Origin: JAEUKQ01 sp044227605
GTDB taxonomy: Bacteria; Pseudomonadota; Alphaproteobacteria; JAEUKQ01
Direction: 5' to 3'
DNA: 20,622 nt
NCBI GenBank assembly: GCA_044227605.1
Contig: JBGAWJ010000018.1
Span: 1-20,622 of the forward strand
The stretch's first letter is position 1; every line of letters starts with the position of its first letter. Shown in pieces: positions 7,659 through 14,213 of the stretch. The notes beneath the pieces are model-generated. The model was not told where the DNA came from and ran no database searches. It saw only the letters and a program-made list of their open reading frames with translations. Position numbers and translations under genes: made by a program.

Positions 7659-7680
7659 ACAATTTATCGCAACCTGTCAA
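7653..7680 (-). promoter_or_regulatory. Candidate promoter of fdx
   Basis: On the minus strand TTGACA (7680-7675) is a perfect -35 box, and TATCCA (7658-7653) follows after 16 bases as a plausible -10. A transcript would begin about 25 bases before the ATG at 7620. The -10 lies inside the palindrome at 7643-7658, as for a repressible promoter. Based on sequence match only. Confidence 0.45.
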
Positions 7681-8048
7681 TAGAAGATTACCAGGTTACC
7701 TTAAAATAATCTTTAAAATATTGGAAAAGAAGAAAAATAAATGGATTTAAGCAACGTCTTAAAAATCCAAATTTTTCTACGACAAGGGCGAAGCAATGGA
7801 ATATGTTATCGTGAGGAGGAATAAATAGCCCACTGCTTCGCCACTTATAGATAGCATATTCAAACGAATGATCTGTAACATTAATTACATTTATATAAAA
7901 ATAATTTAAGCCCCATTAGTCAGTTAAATACAGGGTTTATTTGGAATCACCTTGACGATATATTTCGTTACATATTTAATGACCACTTAGTAATAAAGTT
8001 TTTGCGGTAGAAATTATCTTAATTTCCCCGACAACCTCAAGGCACCCA
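7681..8048. other. Non-coding region where iscU-iscA-hscBA would be expected
   Basis: 368 AT-rich bases between divergent fdx and the DUF2569 gene. I see no remnant of Isc genes. It contains a 9-bp inverted repeat (7787-7842). Inside the repeat is a tiny frame from ATG 7797 to TAG (10 codons) and a GAGGAGGAAT stretch that looks like a ribosome-binding site with no start after it. Confidence 0.5.
7787..7842. repeat. 9-bp inverted repeat with 38-base spacer
   Basis: GGCGAAGCA (7787-7795) is mirrored by TGCTTCGCC (7834-7842). It is GC-rich in an AT-rich gap and encloses a purine-rich GAGGAGG. It could be the stem of a small RNA or leader, or a trace of a mobile element; no transposase is near. 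Confidence 0.35.
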
Positions 8049-8600
8049 ATGGCTGAAGAATTATCAAATACCCCGGCCTATACCCATAAGCCTTTGCCCG
8101 TCGCTGAAGAAATAGACACCTATCCCCAGGGTCTGGGCGGATGGATGGTTTTGATTTGTTTCTTTGTTATTGGCTCGTTCGTGTTGTCATTGAGAGATAT
8201 CGTCGACCCTCAACCAGGATTTGGTTTTAATAATCTTAGACTGCTGATCCACAGTGAAGACCCGGCATTAACGCAATTATTTTATTTGGTTTTAATTTAC
8301 CAAATAATGGCAGTGATCTATATAATTTTTGCTGGTTTTTTAATTGTCCTGCTTTTTACTAAAAATAAAAAATTTCCTGCCCTATATACCTTTTTTCTGA
8401 TCACTGAGACAATTTGGTCTCTTGGGGTGTATTTTTGGGGTGTTTCCATGGTAGAAATTTCATTATGGAAAGATATTGATATTTATTCAATGCTGGGCAT
8501 TGTATTACTTGTATTAATAATGATGTTACCCATAGCTTGTATAGTCATTTATTTACGGCGTTCACGCCGGGTCAAAGCGACCTTTATCAATTCTTGGTAA
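8049..8600 (+). CDS. DUF2569-like membrane protein
   Basis: 183 residues with a hydrophilic N-terminus of about 25 residues and four predicted membrane segments at about 31-49, 75-103, 110-131 and 147-169. GLGGWM (28-33) at the start of the first segment and the basic end RRSRRVKATFI (170-180) are the pattern I associate with DUF2569 proteins, whose function is unknown. ATG 8049 has AAGG upstream. It is alone on the plus strand inside an otherwise minus-strand sulfur and Fe-S region, which suggests insertion there. A shorter relative is encoded at 13737-14132. The family assignment is by motif, not search. Confidence 0.6.
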   Translation: MAEELSNTPAYTHKPLPVAEEIDTYPQGLGGWMVLICFFVIGSFVLSLRDIVDPQPGFGFNNLRLLIHSEDPALTQLFYLVLIYQIMAVIYIIFAGFLIVLLFTKNKKFPALYTFFLITETIWSLGVYFWGVSMVEISLWKDIDIYSMLGIVLLVLIMMLPIACIVIYLRRSRRVKATFINSW

Positions 8601-8672
8601 GATGCCGCATAACAAAAATGCCTGAATAGGACAAAATATCCCCGCTATCCTTCCAATTTGGATTTTTTAAAT

Positions 8673-9809
8673 TTACAACAACCTATTTTTTAAATAATCA
8701 ATCGCCTGTTGAATATCTTCCGTGCGACTAAACCTGCCTAAACTAAAACGGATAGAAGCTTGGGCCAAATCTTTCGGTAACCCCAAAGCCTGCAATACAT
8801 AAGAGGGTTCAATATCAGTGGCGCTACAAGCGGAACCTGAAGATAGCGCTAATTGCGGCAACATGTTTAAAACCTTTTTACCGGCCAAATGCGCAAAACA
8901 AACATTTAGGTTTCCTCCATATCTTTGATGTTCATGGCCGTTTAATCGTATGCTTGGAAAAATATTTTTTAATTCCCGCCATAATTGCTGCTGCAGCAAT
9001 TTTATATGTTTTGCATCTTGTTTCATTTCCTGTTGTGCAATCTCACAGGCGGCCCCAAGACCTACGCATAAAGGGGTTGGCAGGGTACCCGAACGCATTC
9101 CGCGTTCCTGTGCGCCGCCATAAAACAATGGCTGCAAACGGACCCGCGGCCGGTGACGTATATATAAGGCGCCTATCCCCTTGGGCCCGTAAATTTTATG
9201 GCCGGAGATACTTAAAAGATCGATGTTCATTTGATTGACGGAGATATCTAATTTACCAACCGCCTGCGCCGCATCACAATGGAACAATATGCCTTGTTGC
9301 CTGCAAATTTGGCCAATCTTTTCAACATCTTGAATAACCCCGATTTCATTATTCACCATCATAAGGGAAACCATGCCGGTATCCGGCTGAATGGCCTGCT
9401 TTAAATCCTGCAAATGAACCAATCCATCTGCTTGAACGGGCAAAAAGGTCACTTGGAACCCCTCTTTTTCCAATTGCCTGGCAGATTCTAACACGCATTT
9501 GTGTTCCGTTACCCAGGTGATCAGGTGTCCCTTGCGCCCCCCCATCCCCCGCATACCGCCAAGGATAGCCAGATTATTGGATTCCGTGGCCCCAGAGGTA
9601 AAGATGATTTCACGCGGCTCCCCCCCGATGATACCAGCAATCTGCTGTCGAGCATTTTCAATTGCTTGCTGGGCGAACTGCCCCGGCTGATGATCAATAG
9701 CATGGGGATTGGCGAAATACCTGGAGAACCAAGGCAACATTTTTTCAACCACCCTTGGATCCGTTGGTGTTGAAGCCTGATAATCAAAGTAAATGACCTG
9801 TTGTTCCAT
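8673..9809 (-). CDS. iscS: Cysteine desulfurase IscS, short C-terminus
   Basis: 378 residues, a PLP enzyme that removes sulfur from cysteine and passes it to Fe-S scaffolds and tRNA thiolases such as MnmA. Landmarks are FDYQASTPTDPRV (8-20), FTSGATESNNLA (70-81), TEHK with His103 (101-104), NNEIGV (153-158), the PLP lysine Lys205 in SGHKIYGPKG, RMRSGT-type block (GMRSGT, 237-242), and the mobile-loop catalytic Cys328 in SSGSACSA. It ends at AIDYLKNRLL, about 25 residues short of E. coli IscS (404 residues). The missing part is the SPLWEM-type tail that contacts IscU. The stop at 8673 shows no tail in other frames downstream. It begins 39 bases after the nifS-like gene, probably in one operon. 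Confidence 0.93.
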   Translation of the reverse strand: MEQQVIYFDYQASTPTDPRVVEKMLPWFSRYFANPHAIDHQPGQFAQQAIENARQQIAGIIGGEPREIIFTSGATESNNLAILGGMRGMGGRKGHLITWVTEHKCVLESARQLEKEGFQVTFLPVQADGLVHLQDLKQAIQPDTGMVSLMMVNNEIGVIQDVEKIGQICRQQGILFHCDAAQAVGKLDISVNQMNIDLLSISGHKIYGPKGIGALYIRHRPRVRLQPLFYGGAQERGMRSGTLPTPLCVGLGAACEIAQQEMKQDAKHIKLLQQQLWRELKNIFPSIRLNGHEHQRYGGNLNVCFAHLAGKKVLNMLPQLALSSGSACSATDIEPSYVLQALGLPKDLAQASIRFSLGRFSRTEDIQQAIDYLKNRLL

Positions 9810-9848
9810 CTAACACCTATAACACGCACAAATAAAAATAATTGGTCT

Positions 9849-10940
9849 TTATATTCTTGGGTACAACCCTTCCCAAACGGCAATAAAATCAGATATTTCC
9901 CTATGGGTCGTATCCCAACCTAAACTGAGCCGTACAGCGCCCCCCACATGCGCCGCCGGAACGCCCATGGCCTTTAATACCGCAGATTCTTTTACTTTCC
10001 CTGATGAACAGGCACTGCCACTACTAACTGCAATTCCTGCCAAATCCAATTTCATCAATTGCTGCATGCCCGTTATATGAGGCATGGAAAAACAGCTGGT
10101 ATTAGGAATCCTATCTGCACCCTTACCATGAATGAGAATTTCCGCATTGGATTGGAGTAAATATTCTTCTATTTCATCCCGCCATTGTTTTAACCTGATA
10201 TGTAATTCTGCCTGTTCTGCAAAAGCCTGCCTTGCCGCCACAGAAAATCCAGTGACCGCAGCCACATTCTCGGTTCCACCACGCCTACCACGTTCCTGCC
10301 CCCCTCCTTTGATTAAAGGTGCCACTTCTTCGCCACTTCCCGTGATAATAGCACCACATCCAACCGGGCCACCAATTTTATGGGAGGAAAAAGTTAGAAA
10401 ATCAATTTTTTGATTGCTCAAGGGAAGCCGGCCGATTGCTTGGGTGGCATCGGTATGAAGTAACGCATTAAATCTCTGGCAAAGGGCAGCGATATCATCA
10501 ATCGGTTGAATAACGCCTGTTTCACTATTTGCCATCATCACCGAAACCAGGGTTTTACCCAATTGTTTTTTTAAAAATTGTTCGAGGTAATTGAGGTCGG
10601 TTACCCCTTGTTGATCGACCGGGATCACGTGGGCGCTGGATACGACCGCTTTAACCGATTCATGTTCCGTAGCGGAAATGGCAATTTGCTGGCAGCCGCT
10701 TCCCAATAAAACCATATTATTGGCCTCCGTACAACTGGCGGTAAATAAGCAACGACTAGCTTTAACCTTAAATAATTGAGCAATTGTTTCCCTTGCTTCT
10801 TCAAGCCCCTGATGGGCTTTCCGACCATACCAATGGACGGAGGATGGATTGCCTACTTGTGCAAGTATTTTCATCATAGCTGTCAATACTTGCGGGCGGA
10901 TAGGGGACATCGCATTGTGGTCAAAGTAAATGCGTTTCAT
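9849..10940 (-). CDS. Second cysteine desulfurase (NifS/IscS-like)
   Basis: 363 residues from ATG 10940; a GTG two codons upstream (10946) is possible. It carries the class V aminotransferase plan: YFDHNAMSPIRP (5-16), GNPSSVHWYGR (30-40), TEHES with His93, ANSETGVIQP (137-146), the PLP lysine Lys188 in SSHKIGGP, GGGQERGRRGGTEN (212-225), and the catalytic Cys311 in SSGSACSSG. Tandem nifS-like and iscS genes are a known alphaproteobacterial arrangement. The PLP-phosphate loop reads TASCTEANN rather than the usual TSG(A/G)TE(S/A)N, an unusual Gly-to-Cys change. It lies between cysE and iscS in a leftward operon. Its acceptor is unknown; SufU-, ThiI- or Moa-type roles are possible. Confidence 0.87.
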   Translation of the reverse strand: MKRIYFDHNAMSPIRPQVLTAMMKILAQVGNPSSVHWYGRKAHQGLEEARETIAQLFKVKASRCLFTASCTEANNMVLLGSGCQQIAISATEHESVKAVVSSAHVIPVDQQGVTDLNYLEQFLKKQLGKTLVSVMMANSETGVIQPIDDIAALCQRFNALLHTDATQAIGRLPLSNQKIDFLTFSSHKIGGPVGCGAIITGSGEEVAPLIKGGGQERGRRGGTENVAAVTGFSVAARQAFAEQAELHIRLKQWRDEIEEYLLQSNAEILIHGKGADRIPNTSCFSMPHITGMQQLMKLDLAGIAVSSGSACSSGKVKESAVLKAMGVPAAHVGGAVRLSLGWDTTHREISDFIAVWEGLYPRI

Positions 10941-11017
10941 TTGCACAGGAACGACCTTTCTTTACCAAAACAACCCATATATTTTCTTAAGCGACAAACT
11001 AAGCTTGATTACTTATT

Positions 11018-11695
11018 TTATTTATCTTCTACCGTCATTAACCTATCAATTTTCTTCTTTAGTTCTAAAATTTCTTGTTGCTGATTTTCTAAAATATGTA
11101 AAATCGGGTCCGGGATATGATGGTCAGGGATTCCATAAGCCGCAAATTTATTGGTCGCGTGATCAGGTTTATGCAAAGCACGGGCTGGTATACCGCTAAC
11201 CGTGGTATCTTCCGGCACATCATGTATAACCACGGCATTTGCACCGACCCTGGCATTGCTGCCGATTGTTATGGGGCCTAAAATCTGTGCACCTGCGCCA
11301 ATAATTACTCCATTTTTCAACGTGGGATGACGCTTGCGGTTAATTTGGGACAAGGCATTTACGGCAGGGGCAACACCCCCTAATGTTACCCCATGATATA
11401 AGGTAACATCATCTTCAATTTCTGCTGTTTCGCCAATGACTACCCCCATCCCATGATCAATAAATAGTCGTTGGCCGATTTTAGCAGCAGGATGGATCTC
11501 TATCCCTGTCAACCAACGTCCCCAATGAGAAACCCACCGCGCCAAAAAATAAAGACGGTGATGCCATAGACAAGAAGCCGTGCGATAAAAAAATAAAATA
11601 TGGAATCCGGGATAAGAAAAAACAATTTCCCAACGCGAGCGCGCAGCTGGATCCCTGAGTTTCATCGAATCAATTTGCTGAATTATTTTTTTCAA
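11018..11695 (-). CDS. cysE: Serine O-acetyltransferase (CysE/EpsC type)
   Basis: 225 residues; acetyl-CoA plus serine gives O-acetylserine, the first step of cysteine synthesis. The N-terminal helical part is short compared with E. coli CysE (273). The left-handed beta-helix starts at EIHPAAKIG (66-74), with FIDHGMGVVIGETA (78-91) containing catalytic His81, then DVTLYHGVTLGG (96-107) and GAGAQILGPITIGSNARVGANAVVIHDVP (133-161). A loop of about five extra residues (VAPAVNALSQINR) precedes KRHP. Residues 196-220 form a likely coiled coil. The start is TTG 11695 with AGAGAAG upstream; ATG at residue 11 is the alternative. As first gene of cysE-nifS-iscS, it couples cysteine supply to sulfur use. 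Confidence 0.92.
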   Translation of the reverse strand: MKKIIQQIDSMKLRDPAARSRWEIVFSYPGFHILFFYRTASCLWHHRLYFLARWVSHWGRWLTGIEIHPAAKIGQRLFIDHGMGVVIGETAEIEDDVTLYHGVTLGGVAPAVNALSQINRKRHPTLKNGVIIGAGAQILGPITIGSNARVGANAVVIHDVPEDTTVSGIPARALHKPDHATNKFAAYGIPDHHIPDPILHILENQQQEILELKKKIDRLMTVEDK

Positions 11696-11721
11696 TATTC
11701 TTCTCTTACATAAACCAATCG

Positions 11722-11751
11722 AAATTATTTTTTCCTATCATTTCTTGCCAA
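11722..11751 (-). promoter_or_regulatory. Candidate promoter of cysE-nifS-iscS operon
   Basis: On the minus strand TTGGCA (11751-11746) and TAATTT (11727-11722) are separated by 18 bases. This places a start about 20 bases before the TTG at 11695. The match is moderate and the region is AT-rich, so chance occurrence is possible. Confidence 0.28.
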
Positions 11752-11874
11752 CATTCTTGATAGTTAAACTAGCTGAATGATCTATTACAATATTTAAATA
11801 ATAAGGTTCACTTTTTGCTTCCCCTATCCATAAAACAGTTTTTAACTTTTTTATCCTAATCCAGAACAATTATC

Positions 11875-11950
11875 AGGGATAATAAAATCATCCTTTAAAA
11901 TATTATAAATAGCCTATTATAAAGTCATGATTTTATCCCTTTTGTAATTT
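11875..11950. repeat. Long imperfect inverted repeat in divergent intergenic region
   Basis: AGGGATAATAAAATCAT (11875-11891) pairs with ATGATTTTATCCCT (11937-11950) except for a three-base bulge. The loop itself is partly self-complementary (TATAAATAG..CTATTATA). T-rich sequence follows on the plus strand. No gene upstream on that strand needs a terminator. It could be a leader or small-RNA structure or a cruciform. The rest of 11696-12090 (395 bases between divergent cysE and the hydrolase) shows only candidate promoters. Confidence 0.4.
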
Positions 11951-12031
11951 TTTATTGAAATATAATTGCCCCTTATTTCATGCCAATATTTTCTTGCTAC
12001 ACAATCTATGCTGGATAACGCCAAAAAATGG

Positions 12032-12060
12032 TTGTCGTTATTTGATAAAATAGTTATGGT
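12032..12060 (+). promoter_or_regulatory. Candidate promoter of the COG2945-like hydrolase gene
   Basis: TTGTCG (12032-12037) and TATGGT (12055-12060) are 17 bases apart, the optimal sigma-70 spacing, with the ATG at 12091. Both boxes deviate from consensus. Confidence 0.35.
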
Positions 12061-12090
12061 GGTTCTTCCTTTTATAAAGCGAGTATAATT

Positions 12091-12831
12091 ATGCCAGATG
12101 TTGTTATTAATGGCCCTGCTGGGCGGATCGAAGCCCGTTATCTACCAAGCAGCCAACCCGATGCGGGGGTAGCTTTAATTTTACATCCACACCCTTTGCA
12201 CGGCGGAACTATGAATAATAAAGTAGTGTACACCCTGTACAATGCTTTTTCAAAAAAAGGTTTTTCGGTGCTGCGCTTTAATTTCCGTGGAATTGGTCGT
12301 TCACAAGGACAGTTTGATAATGGGGAGGGCGAACTAAGCGATGCCGCCGCTGCCCTAGATTGGTTACAAAACTACAACCCCAATGCAAAAAGTTGTTGGA
12401 TTGCTGGCTTTTCTTTCGGGGCTTGGATTGCCATGCAACTATTAATGCGTCGGCCAGAAATTGAAAGTTTTGTCGCGGTTGGATTACCCGCTAATATGTA
12501 TGATTTTTCTTTCCTAGCGCCTTGCCCAACCTCTGGGTTCATTGTTCATGGCCAAAACGACGCAGTTGTCCCCCATGAGGCGGTCGAAAAGCTTTTAAAA
12601 AAACTTTCTCATCAACGGGGGATTAATCTACACTATGATTTAATGGCCAATGCCGATCATTTTTTTAACCAGCATCTAGATCCTTTATCCCAAAAAATTG
12701 AAGAATATTTAACAAATTTTTCAAAAATCACCAAAACAGCCTCGGTTATTTCCAGAAGGCGCCAACATCTTAATCAAGGAAATATTGATAAACTAATCAC
12801 AGAAATGGATGATGATGATGGCAAAGATTAA
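12091..12831 (+). CDS. Alpha/beta hydrolase, COG2945-like
   Basis: 246 residues. HPHPLHGGTMNNKV (32-45) is the characteristic oxyanion-side motif of this hydrolase group, followed by RFNFRGIGRSQGQFD (62-76). Ser108 is the nucleophile in GFSFGA, Asp157 lies in HGQNDAVVP, and His190 in NADHFF, completing a catalytic triad. Residues 210-246 form a basic then strongly acidic tail (EMDDDDGKD) beyond the fold. No signal peptide, so cytoplasmic. Members are often annotated as predicted hydrolases or dienelactone-hydrolase-like; the substrate is unknown. It is divergent from cysE across 395 bases and followed by 131 non-coding bases, so probably monocistronic. It is unrelated in length and architecture to the hydrolase at 5890-7287. 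Confidence 0.82.
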   Translation: MPDVVINGPAGRIEARYLPSSQPDAGVALILHPHPLHGGTMNNKVVYTLYNAFSKKGFSVLRFNFRGIGRSQGQFDNGEGELSDAAAALDWLQNYNPNAKSCWIAGFSFGAWIAMQLLMRRPEIESFVAVGLPANMYDFSFLAPCPTSGFIVHGQNDAVVPHEAVEKLLKKLSHQRGINLHYDLMANADHFFNQHLDPLSQKIEEYLTNFSKITKTASVISRRRQHLNQGNIDKLITEMDDDDGKD

Positions 12832-12977
12832 CGCGAACCTAATTAATTCCTAACAAAAAAATGAAAAGACTTAAATAAAATGATAGTTTTTCCTATTCTT
12901 TTCGTTATTTTACAATAGCCAGATCTTGTCCTGTATTAAACTATAATTCATAACCTTTTTAAATGGAGCAATATATT

Positions 12978-13640
12978 TTGACCACACTGTTTTTAAAAAT
13001 GAAATCCGTGCGATTCGGTATGTTGGTGGCGACGGCTTTCTTGCCAACGACTGCCTACGCCCAACAACCCACAACTCCACCTACCCAAACCACCCCTACA
13101 GCACAACCAACTTTAACGACCGAGCAAATATGCCAAAGCTTGCTGGTTACTGCTAAGGAAAAATTGAGTGCGGCGGAGCTTGCTCAAGATTTAAATTATT
13201 GCCAAGAAAAATTAGGCACATTGGATGCAACTGTTTTCACAAAGGGCGCTGTTTCAGTGGATCAAGCAATTAAACTGGAAGCAGCTTATTTTTGTGATAT
13301 TTACCGCTTCACCTGGTTACCTGCTGATAAAAAAACCACTTGTGCGCCAGCTTTAGAAGCGTTGATCAAACAAAATCCTGATAAAAGGATTTTACAACCG
13401 TCACTTCCCGATCAAGAGGATGCCCCAACCGATGTTTATAGCAAGCTGTTAGGCCCTAAATTAGGGATTACGCTGACAGACACTCAAGTTGCCACCACTG
13501 ACATCCGCGTGTCTTGTGATTTATCGATATTTATCTTTGGCCGCAATATGCCGGAAGAAGTTGCCGTCGTGGTAGCCGAATATGGCTCGATTAGTAAAAC
13601 CTTGGATGCGTGTACCAATGAAACAATGAACCAAGAATAA
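12978..13640 (+). CDS. Exported protein of unknown function, six cysteines
   Basis: 220 residues if started at TTG 12978, chosen because GGAG at 12965-12968 lies 9 bases upstream. ATG 12963 (five residues longer) and ATG 12999 lack a ribosome-binding site. Residues 1-28 form a signal peptide: basic KMKSVR, hydrophobic FGMLVATAFL, and a cleavage site AYA/QQ. A Thr/Pro/Gln-rich linker (about 29-47) follows, then a globular part of about 170 residues with six cysteines (in EQICQS, NYCQEK, YFCDIY, TTCAPA, VSCDLS, DACTNE). An even number in an exported protein suggests three disulfides. I do not recognise the family. It sits alone, with a strong terminator after it. Confidence 0.65.
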   Translation: MTTLFLKMKSVRFGMLVATAFLPTTAYAQQPTTPPTQTTPTAQPTLTTEQICQSLLVTAKEKLSAAELAQDLNYCQEKLGTLDATVFTKGAVSVDQAIKLEAAYFCDIYRFTWLPADKKTTCAPALEALIKQNPDKRILQPSLPDQEDAPTDVYSKLLGPKLGITLTDTQVATTDIRVSCDLSIFIFGRNMPEEVAVVVAEYGSISKTLDACTNETMNQE

Positions 13641-13657
13641 AAAAATTTTACTCTCTC

Positions 13658-13690
13658 AAGAAAGCCAGCAAAATAATTGCTGGCTTTCTT
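13658..13690 (+). terminator. Rho-independent-type terminator after the exported protein
   Basis: AAGAAAGCCAGCAA (13658-13671) and TTGCTGGCTTTCTT (13677-13690) form a perfect 14-bp stem with a 5-base loop, 17 bases after the stop at 13640. The T-rich right arm and following TCT provide an interrupted T tract. Confidence 0.68.
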
Positions 13691-13736
13691 TCTACTACAT
13701 TTGTTATTTGAGAAACTCAGAATCTCAGGTCCACAT

Positions 13737-14132
13737 ATGATAACGAATTATTTCAATAACCCCTCCCCGCCTAATTCTTTAAAATATTTTGGCCTAGGGG
13801 GATTTTTGATTATTCCCTGTTTGCTTATCCTTTTGAGTTTTGTTAGTTCTCTTTCGATTTTATTCCTCCGTAACTTTGATATCGGATCCATAAAAACCTG
13901 GGTAGCTGCTATTAATATGTTTTTGACTTTATGGCTGTGGATATGGATGTTTGCACAAAAGCGCTTATTTATCCCTTTAGTGATTATCTATTTTAGTGCG
14001 GCCATCTTGGTTTCGCTGATCAATCTGATGGCGTCCACTGATTCTAGATTTTTTTCAGCTATCGTTATTTTTATCATTCAAGTCATTTATTTCATAAAAT
14101 CTAAGCGTGTGCGCTTAACCTTTATTTATTAG
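13737..14132 (+). CDS. Small DUF2569-like membrane protein
   Basis: 131 residues from ATG 13737. A frame extending back to TTG 13677 is rejected because it begins inside the terminator stem. Four membrane segments lie at about 22-44, 54-73, 78-97 and 103-120. FGLGGFLIIP (18-27) before the first segment and the end KSKRVRLTFIY (121-131) match GLGGWM and RRSRRVKATFI of the protein at 8049-8600, so the two are probably distant paralogues. This one lacks most of the hydrophilic N-terminus and the long loop after the first segment. Function unknown. It lies between a terminator and the EamA gene, 81 bases upstream of the latter. Confidence 0.58.
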   Translation: MITNYFNNPSPPNSLKYFGLGGFLIIPCLLILLSFVSSLSILFLRNFDIGSIKTWVAAINMFLTLWLWIWMFAQKRLFIPLVIIYFSAAILVSLINLMASTDSRFFSAIVIFIIQVIYFIKSKRVRLTFIY

Positions 14133-14213
14133 TATTATCTTTTTTTCAGTGGCATTCTGGCTTCAAACTCGCCTTTTTATTTGTGATTAAGCCTATTTTT
14201 TAAGAAACCCCCG

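Noticed and set aside
7620..7680. Extended ferredoxin start at TTG 7680
   Set aside because: The TTG belongs to a TTGACA -35 box and a palindrome lies in the extension; ATG 7620 has GGAG and matches family length.
8601..8672. Frameshifted remnant of the IscS C-terminal tail
   Set aside because: None of the minus-strand frames gives an SPLWEM-like or basic-acidic tail; stops appear at once.
8954..9773. Plus-strand open frames over iscS
   Set aside because: Shadows of a clearly conserved gene on the other strand.
13677..13736. Extended N-terminus of the small DUF2569-like protein
   Set aside because: It begins in the right arm of the terminator stem and has no ribosome-binding site; ATG 13737 aligns with the paralogue.
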